Assembly (NCBI RefSeq): GCF_000264785.1
Contig: NZ_AFJI01000034.1
Coordinates: 1-51,820, forward strand
Length of the DNA stretch: 51,820 bases
Direction of reading: 5' to 3'
Origin: Edwardsiella ictaluri ATCC 33202
GTDB lineage: Bacteria; Pseudomonadota; Gammaproteobacteria; Enterobacterales; Enterobacteriaceae
The position numbers and the translations under genes were made by a program. Shown here piece by piece: positions 47,119 through 51,820 of this stretch (position 1 is the first letter of the stretch; each line of letters begins with the position of its first letter). A model generated the notes under the pieces. It saw only the letters and a list, made by a program, of their open reading frames with translations. It was not told the DNA's origin and searched no databases.

Positions 47119-47240
47119 AGATTCTCTCTTCCCTGAAAACGGCAAAACATCGTCACCCCGACTGCCGTATCGTGCGTCGCCGCGGCAGGTTGTACGTTAT
47201 ATGCAAAAGCGATCCCCGCTTTAAGGCGCGCCAGCGCTGA
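47115..47240 (+). CDS. rpmJ2: Alternative ribosomal protein L36 (type B, zinc-independent), RpmJ2/YkgO
   Basis: 41-aa protein [20 protein letters not shown] followed by [20 protein letters not shown]. It lacks the full zinc-ribbon Cys/His set of the main L36 and has the usual 'C-' pattern (HPDC...[10 protein letters not shown]). It replaces L36 on ribosomes under zinc starvation, freeing zinc. GGAGGAGC lies before ATG 47115. The ORF can be extended upstream in frame to 46965, but that would run through the Zur-like box and the rpmE2 relic. Family length is 41-47 aa. Confidence 0.9.
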   Translation: MKILSSLKTAKHRHPDCRIVRRRGRLYVICKSDPRFKARQR

Positions 47241-47414
47241 TGGGGTGGTTTTTCACGATCCTGCGTGGTGCTACGTGCCTTGGGAACGCACGATGCTCCC
47301 TCCTGGCGCTATTAACAAAGCTGTATGAGGGGCGTTGGCGATCGTCCGCCCACTGCATTCTGGCGCAGTGGGCTTCGGTGACGTATCCGTCGCTGGACGA
47401 AATAGGTGATGTGG

Positions 47415-48299
47415 CTATATCAGGGTTTTGCCGACGCCGACCGGATTACACCACCGTTGCTTGTATTTTCCTGACATAAAGCCGAAGGAGAAATGTAGCG
47501 GTAGGGCGAGCGCATGGGCTCTCGCTGTCGCTTTTTCCAGATTGTTCCACATGAGGATAGTGCCGATTGAATGCGCTTTTATCTCCATATCATAACCAAT
47601 ATTGATAAAGTCAACGAAGAAGCCCAGTGTAGACGTTGAGGTGATCAGTAGCTGGATCCCGACGGGGCTATCGTTAAGGTAGAGGACCTCACCGAGAAAG
47701 TTATTTTTAAACTTAACAAAGAAATCGATATTGATCTCTCGGTCAGGAATAGTAGTTTCCCTGCGCATAAAAAATAAATTTTCATATATTGAAAACAACT
47801 CTTCCCCGCTAAACTGGCTGATGTCGACAAAACTCCCGCCGTCGGCGATAAATTTTTTAATCTCACGCCGTCGGGTTGAAATGGTCTTTTTGGAAAAGTC
47901 TGTTTCGATGTTTTTTGCAAAGGCTGCGGTCCGCTTGGTAAAAAAGTGAAATGATGCGTTGATGATATTTTTTCTGAGCGGGCTGAGGCATTTGGTTTTG
48001 AATGGTGCAATACATTTGACCTCCGATGAGAACGGCAGAACGATAGATGAGCTGGGGATTGGCAGGTTGCTCATCGACTTATTGGGGTTTTTAAAGTCAT
48101 TTACCAGCCATTTCCCATCAAGACAGGCAGCGCCCAGCAATTTATTTTTTCTATAGGCGATAAACCTCAGATCCGCACCATGATGTAACATAAACTCGAT
48201 ATAATGAGGAGATGATTCTGAGTTGTAGCCATATTTTGAACAGCAATCGGTATAATCGTTGATGCTGCACTCATCCCACCCAGAGAATTTTAAAAACAT
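47415..48299 (-). CDS. mig-14: Mig-14 family antimicrobial-peptide resistance protein
   Basis: 294 aa, near the family length of about 300. Conserved stretches include SKKTISTRRREIKKFIADGG, GEVLYLNDSPVGIQLLI, FVDFINIGYD and IGTILMWNNLEKA, ending YKQRWCNPVGVGKTLI. The fold is a GNAT-like FemX/BioF2-type domain. In Salmonella Mig-14 is induced in macrophages and needed for resistance to cathelicidins and polymyxin; it associates with the inner membrane. An AAGG lies eight bases before the ATG. The gene is markedly AT-rich compared with the window, consistent with horizontal acquisition, and it adjoins decayed polysaccharide genes. Confidence 0.82.
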   Translation of the reverse strand: MFLKFSGWDECSINDYTDCCSKYGYNSESSPHYIEFMLHHGADLRFIAYRKNKLLGAACLDGKWLVNDFKNPNKSMSNLPIPSSSIVLPFSSEVKCIAPFKTKCLSPLRKNIINASFHFFTKRTAAFAKNIETDFSKKTISTRRREIKKFIADGGSFVDISQFSGEELFSIYENLFFMRRETTIPDREINIDFFVKFKNNFLGEVLYLNDSPVGIQLLITSTSTLGFFVDFINIGYDMEIKAHSIGTILMWNNLEKATARAHALALPLHFSFGFMSGKYKQRWCNPVGVGKTLI

Positions 48300-48429
48300 A
48301 GCAATGCCTTAATATTTTTTCCTTATAACTTGTTACTGAATATTATAATATATATTTTTATATGTCTATTGTTGAGATTTTATTGATTTTCTGGATGTCG
48401 ATCAATGTGGCGGTGCCTGTTTTTTCAGC

Positions 48430-48850
48430 TATGCGGGGTGGCTATTCTTCCATCAGTGTCATGTTTTTGTGGTTTTCCTTCAGGGAGGCGGGGCTTCCCG
48501 CAGTACCACTGGCTATAGCTATTACCTGCGCAGGGGGGAACCCCGGCAGCAACGCTGTACGCCGGAATGTCGTGGATGACGGTAGCACCAGCACCTATTG
48601 TTTCATCGCTGCCAGTGGCGACGGGGCCGATAATTCAAGTGCCGGTGCCGATATAGAGCCGATCGCCGGTGACGGCTGTCGGCGTCTGTCAGGTGTCGAC
48701 GGAGGAGACGTGGGAATGGTTAATGGTGCTGCCGATGATCGCCGTTGGGCTGATCACGATACAGTCTGCGTGCCCGGATAAAGTCCGTAGCCGACCCGGA
48801 TCTGGCGGGATCTCCAGAGAGCCATTTCGTTTAAAGCGAAAATGCTGTAG
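48430..48850 (-). pseudogene. Relic of a hexapeptide-repeat (serine O-acetyltransferase-like) acetyltransferase
   Basis: The minus strand reads CIVISPTAIIGSTINHSH, then after an in-frame stop TPTAVTGDRLYIGTGT, a second stop, and IIGPVATGSDETIGAGATVI followed by HDIPAYSVAAGVPP. These are left-handed beta-helix hexapeptide repeats with the closing GAGAxVxxDIPxxSVxxGVPA of serine/exopolysaccharide acetyltransferases. Two nonsense codons and a shift in the C run near 48540 show it is dead. An upstream segment with EIPPD also shows compensating shifts. It probably belonged to a polysaccharide cluster with the adjacent sugar-transferase relic. Confidence 0.75.
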
Positions 48851-48934
48851 CGGTACCGGGAGAGGCAGAGGCTGTGGCACAGGCGCATGCTCATCGATGA
48901 CTTCCGGTAGCGTTATCTGCCAACCGACGCTACT

Positions 48935-50062
48935 GCTCATCGTGTGCAATGGTGTGCGGTGCGGCCTGACGATCGAGATACTGCCCTGTAATACGCTGAT
49001 CAGCAGAGGCTGCTCATCCAGTGCGGAGCGGCATGGAAAAGCGTTGAAGGGGGTTATCCGCAGATCATGCTGGGTGACATTAGTGACGTTGTCACTATTT
49101 TCCTGCGCCTTGATGGCATGAAACTTTCAGACGTTGATATGTTGGCCGTTCACTCCATAGCGTACCTGCCCGGAGAGTCGCGGAGCGGGTGGGATGAACC
49201 GGATAGTCAACGTAATCGGTAGCACAGCGGCGTACTGAACAGCATGATCAGGGTGCCGGGGAGCCGATCTTCGCTGCGCTTGGTCAGCGCGCCAAGGCGG
49301 TTAAAAGGGGGAGGAAAAGATGCTGATGGCCTGAATATTGCCTATTTCCGTAGCTGGGAGAGATGGATAGCATAGGAACAGCGATCGGGAACGATATAGG
49401 CCTGGGCTGTGATCTCTGACAGCAGGAAGCTGAAAGTGGTGGATACGCTTCCGTGCGATCATGGGCAGAGCGATGTAGATCTCATCGATGTGGCCCACCC
49501 TGACCTCGGCAATCGGGCGGTTGACGGCACCCCGGTAGGGGCTCTTGGCCAGATAGCCAAAACGTCCCGCGCTGCGATTGTCATAGCAGGCCGGGGCGAG
49601 ACGCATGTCGGCGCACTCTTGGAGCAGCGTTTTTTCTACCGCGCGTCTGCCGGACATCAGGCAAGAATGGCAACTTGTGCTTTGGTGTGGCGTGTATGTA
49701 CAAAGCGCCGCAGGCGCAACAGCAGGGCGGTCCGGAGAGCAGAACCGCGATGTCATGAAATCGGATCCCTGAAGGGAGCTTGGCAGCAGGTAGGGGAATC
49801 GCTGGCAGATGGCCTCGGGAAAGGCGATAGTCAGCTGCTGGATCGCGGCCAGGCGGGATATTGCGACGTCGCTGATCTTTTCAATTTGCTGGAACGTGGC
49901 ACCGGTATATTTACTGATAATAAATAACATATTAAAAACGTCAGGATAATAGTGAGTTCGGCATTGGGCTTGTCGCTGAGCCAGACCCAAGCGCCGCCGA
50001 TAAGGCAGAGGGTTAATCGTCAGAAAGTCGATCTCCCCTGAACAGGGAAACGACGATACCAT
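48935..50062 (-). pseudogene. Relic of a WcaJ-type undecaprenyl-phosphate sugar phosphotransferase
   Basis: An open stretch at 49301-50062 contains EVRVGHIDEIYIALPMIARK and IGNIQAISIFSSPF, typical of the cytoplasmic linker of WcaJ/WbaP-like enzymes. After frameshifts the downstream frames give RLGALTKRSEDRLPGTLIML, RYGVNGQHINV-stop-KFHA (the family NVWKFR motif with Trp changed to a stop), AQENSDNVTNVTQHDLRITP and LQGSISIV. The bacterial-sugar-transferase core is thus present but broken by at least two frameshifts and one nonsense codon. The intact enzyme would have loaded the first sugar of an exopolysaccharide on the lipid carrier. Confidence 0.78.
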
Positions 50063-50391
50063 CGCTGGCGTTCAACCATTTATGTGTATTTAATTATCGC
50101 TTAACGGAGATAATTAACTCTATCCATTTGTTAAATATACCCGGCACCTGAACGGTGCACTGACCCTGTGATCCAGAGAGAAGGGGGCACAGGGAGCGCG
50201 TGACACCGTACAGGAGATCGCAATAATCTTGCGGATTGCGGTGGGTTTATTCTTGATCATGGGTTATGTAATCGCGTAATACCGGTAATTATGTCTGTAA
50301 TGAGATGGATGTCAGACTTTTCTTTTGATATTGCTGGACGTGATGGGCGATTGGTGTGGGCCAGCGGGGTGCCCGGCGGCCCGATAGGCTT
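50063..50391. other. Intergenic region between the sugar-transferase relic and the GNAT gene
   Basis: 329 nt without a supported gene. The part near 50090-50140 is AT-rich. A GCGGGGTGCCCGGCGGCCCG stretch before 50392 has fold-back potential at the end of the GNAT gene, but no T-run follows. Confidence 0.4.
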
Positions 50392-50835
50392 TTATAGGGT
50401 CAACTGATAGTGGTAGAAGGCGCGGTCGCGGACGTAGCCCTGCTTCTCATACAGCGCCTGGGCACGGGTATTGTCCGTGCCGGTATCCAGGCCGATAAAT
50501 GACGCACCGCTGGCGCGGGCAAAGGACTCTGCCCGCTGCATCAGCCCGCGCGCAACGCCGTGACGACGTGCCTGTGGGGCGACAAACAGATCGTATAGCA
50601 GCCAGGTTGGCTTCATCTCCAGCGAGCAGAACAGGGGGTAGAGCTGGGTAAAGCCAACAGCATCTCCCCGCTCATCGGTCGCGTAAAAGATCACCGATTC
50701 GCCGTTACCGAGGCGCTGCTGCAGGTAGCGCAGCGTCTGTGCAGGGTTGGAGGGAACGTCATAGAACTGACGGTAGGCAATAAACAGCGGATTGATACGC
50801 TCGGCATCAGTGGGAGTTGCTTGATAAATGGACAT
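50392..50835 (-). CDS. GNAT family N-acetyltransferase
   Basis: 147-aa acetyl-CoA-dependent N-acetyltransferase. The acetyl-CoA binding motif A is LYDLFVAPQARRHGVARGLM, followed by DTGTDNTRAQALYEKQGYVR with the GNAT tyrosine. ATG 50835 is chosen because AAGGAGATATCTC precedes it; a longer frame to 50862 includes the Shine-Dalgarno itself. The substrate is unknown. It stands alone, divergent from the His-rich small protein gene. Confidence 0.85.
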   Translation of the reverse strand: MSIYQATPTDAERINPLFIAYRQFYDVPSNPAQTLRYLQQRLGNGESVIFYATDERGDAVGFTQLYPLFCSLEMKPTWLLYDLFVAPQARRHGVARGLMQRAESFARASGASFIGLDTGTDNTRAQALYEKQGYVRDRAFYHYQLTL

Positions 50836-51223
50836 GAGATATCTCCTTCGGGGCTGCTGCACTGCAGTGAGGTGCTGTGTGGGTAAAGCGCCGCCTGCGC
50901 GGACGGCGAATGGGCGATTATTCCCTATAGGCTATCGTGTCGCCGAGTGTGCCGGGTTCGCGTGCGCTAAACTGTGTATTTGTGTAACCGGGCGCGAATT
51001 CAATCCGAGGAGAGGTTTTGTGTATCTATCGGGCGTCTAAATTTATGCTACGGCACACGTCTGACCAGACGCTGCTGTAGCATAAATTTATACTTATTGC
51101 ATAATCCTCTCTGGTTATTTTTTATTTCGTGATCCATTGTTTCTAAGGTTAAATTTTAGTCTTGAATTATTACTGAATTGTACTAGGTTTTTAATGCAGG
51201 AATTATTTCACAAGGAGATTGTC
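50836..51223. other. Divergent intergenic region with a nested inverted repeat
   Basis: 388 nt with no supported gene. The main structure is the nested hairpin at 51038-51090. AT-rich sequence at 51090-51200 probably holds the promoter of the small His-rich protein gene; I cannot fix its hexamers. Confidence 0.45.
51038..51090. repeat. Nested inverted repeat (14-bp outer, 6-bp inner stem)
   Basis: TAAATTTATGCTAC (51038-51051) is perfectly complementary to GTAGCATAAATTTA (51077-51090). Between them CGTCTG-AC-CAGACG forms an inner perfect stem. The structure lies 133 nt upstream of the next start codon. No transposase or known repeat family is attached to it. Confidence 0.7.
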
Positions 51224-51487
51224 ATGTTTAAAAAGGCATTCGCTGTTGCCGCATTGGCTGCCGGTGTGGTTTCCTTTTCAGCACTGGCTGCAGATACTGC
51301 GGTAGCTAAGCATGAGGATGCAGCACAGCACCATGAGGCGGTGGTTAAGCACCATAAAAAAGCCGCTAAGATGCATGCGGAAGGTAAGCACGCAGAGGCG
51401 AAGAAAGAGTCTCACATGGCAATGGAAAAATCGAAAGTCGCGTATGAAAAAACGCAGATGAGCAACGAAGTGACCCAAAAGCAGTAA
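51224..51487 (+). CDS. Small exported His/Lys/Ala-rich protein
   Basis: 87-aa protein with a clear signal peptide (MFKKAFAVAALAAGVVSFSA, cleavage after ALA near residue 23). The mature part is a single Ala/Lys/His-rich helix-forming segment with many His (HEDAAQHHEAVVKHHKKAAK, then MHAEGKHAEAKKES). ATG 51224 follows AAGGAGATTGTC and is chosen over an in-frame ATG at 51137. It resembles small periplasmic proteins related to acid-shock or metal binding in composition only; I do not recognise a family. A strong terminator follows. Confidence 0.75.
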   Translation: MFKKAFAVAALAAGVVSFSALAADTAVAKHEDAAQHHEAVVKHHKKAAKMHAEGKHAEAKKESHMAMEKSKVAYEKTQMSNEVTQKQ

Positions 51488-51506
51488 TAGTTTTATAATG
51501 TACGGT

Positions 51507-51526
51507 GGGCGGCCATTTGGCCGCCC
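51507..51526 (+). terminator. Intrinsic terminator after the His-rich protein gene
   Basis: GGGCGGCCA-TT-TGGCCGCCC, a perfect 9-bp GC-rich stem with a 2-nt loop, followed by ATTATTTATAT. It lies 19 nt after the stop codon. Confidence 0.85.
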
Positions 51527-51820
51527 ATTATTTATATAAAAATGACCGACCGGATGGCAATGTACGGAGTGTAAACACCCTGGCGGAAATCATGCGTTTT
51601 GTGCCACCGGGAGCATCGCCACAGTATGCCGGGCTACAAACCGCGTTTTTGAATAAATAGATTTTATACTGTCAGCTCAATACAGTGACTCACCCCAGTG
51701 ACAAAAAAGTATGTGGTTGAGACGGGTAGGGAAATATGCCTCCTGAAATGTATTAGTCTCGACTTGATCTGACACATTGCCTTGAAATATTGAGAGTTGC
51801 TTGTTAATCATGCTGCCGGA
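51527..51820. other. Terminal 294 nt without a supported gene
   Basis: No ORF of credible length or family, no RNA gene that I recognise. Confidence 0.4.

Noticed and set aside
48362-48781. 139-codon plus-strand ORF
   Set aside because: Its second half is the antisense of the hexapeptide acetyltransferase relic, which gives clear family motifs on the other strand.
49409-49927. 172-codon plus-strand ORF
   Set aside because: It is antisense to the WcaJ-type relic and has no family resemblance.

Overview
The window looks like the chromosome of a gamma-proteobacterium of the order Enterobacterales. The cyoABCDE-yajR order, the atoSC-atoDAEB order and the anaerobic cbi order with an enterobacterial-type pduX all point there. 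An AmiD lipoprotein, a PliG lysozyme inhibitor and a Mig-14 homologue fit an enteric pathogen or commensal. The best genus guess is Edwardsiella or a relative; this is inference from gene content and moderately high GC, not from a database search.

Layout. (1) 1-6651: cytochrome bo3 ubiquinol oxidase operon cyoABCDE, then the MFS exporter gene yajR. (2) 6652-12206: a low-density, partly AT-rich accessory stretch. It holds amiD, an IS1-family element, a broken IS200/IS605 element, a type I-E-like CRISPR remnant, a relic of a type I restriction subunit and a second tnpA relic. (3) 12207-19484 (minus strand): short-chain fatty acid (acetoacetate) degradation, atoDAEB with its two-component system atoSC, plus a sigma-54 promoter and an AtoC-type operator upstream of atoD. 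An unrecognised 253-aa gene lies just upstream of atoS. (4) 21508-35370: divergent pduX (L-threonine kinase) and a B12-riboswitch-controlled cbiABCDETFGHJKL-cbiP-cobU operon. The cobalt transporter genes cbiMNQO are deleted, leaving one short in-frame cbiM'-'cbiO scar. (5) 35630-36745: pliG and a frameshifted unknown gene. (6) 37087-45820 (minus): a seven-gene cluster made of a CaiB/BaiF CoA-transferase, an HMG-CoA-lyase-family lyase, a LeuC/LeuD-type hydratase, a PrpF-family isomerase, a PrpR-family sigma-54 activator and a MatC-like dicarboxylate permease. Two near-consensus sigma-54 promoters precede it, one before the first gene and one before the permease gene. (7) 45974-51820: an NTF2-like exported protein, a Zur-box locus with rpmJ2 and a vestigial rpmE2, a mig-14 homologue, a decayed polysaccharide locus (WcaJ-type sugar transferase and hexapeptide acetyltransferase relics), a GNAT acetyltransferase and a small His-rich exported protein.

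The most interesting system is region 6. Its enzyme families line up as isomerise, hydrate, activate with CoA, cleave. This suggests degradation of a branched unsaturated dicarboxylate such as itaconate, citraconate or methylitaconate to pyruvate plus acetyl-CoA or propionyl-CoA. Its enzyme set differs from the classic itaconate route (Ict-Ich-Ccl). The substrate is not shown by the sequence. Second in interest are the deletion of the cobalt importer inside an otherwise complete anaerobic cobalamin operon, and the reduction of rpmE2 to a short leader-like ORF under a Zur box.
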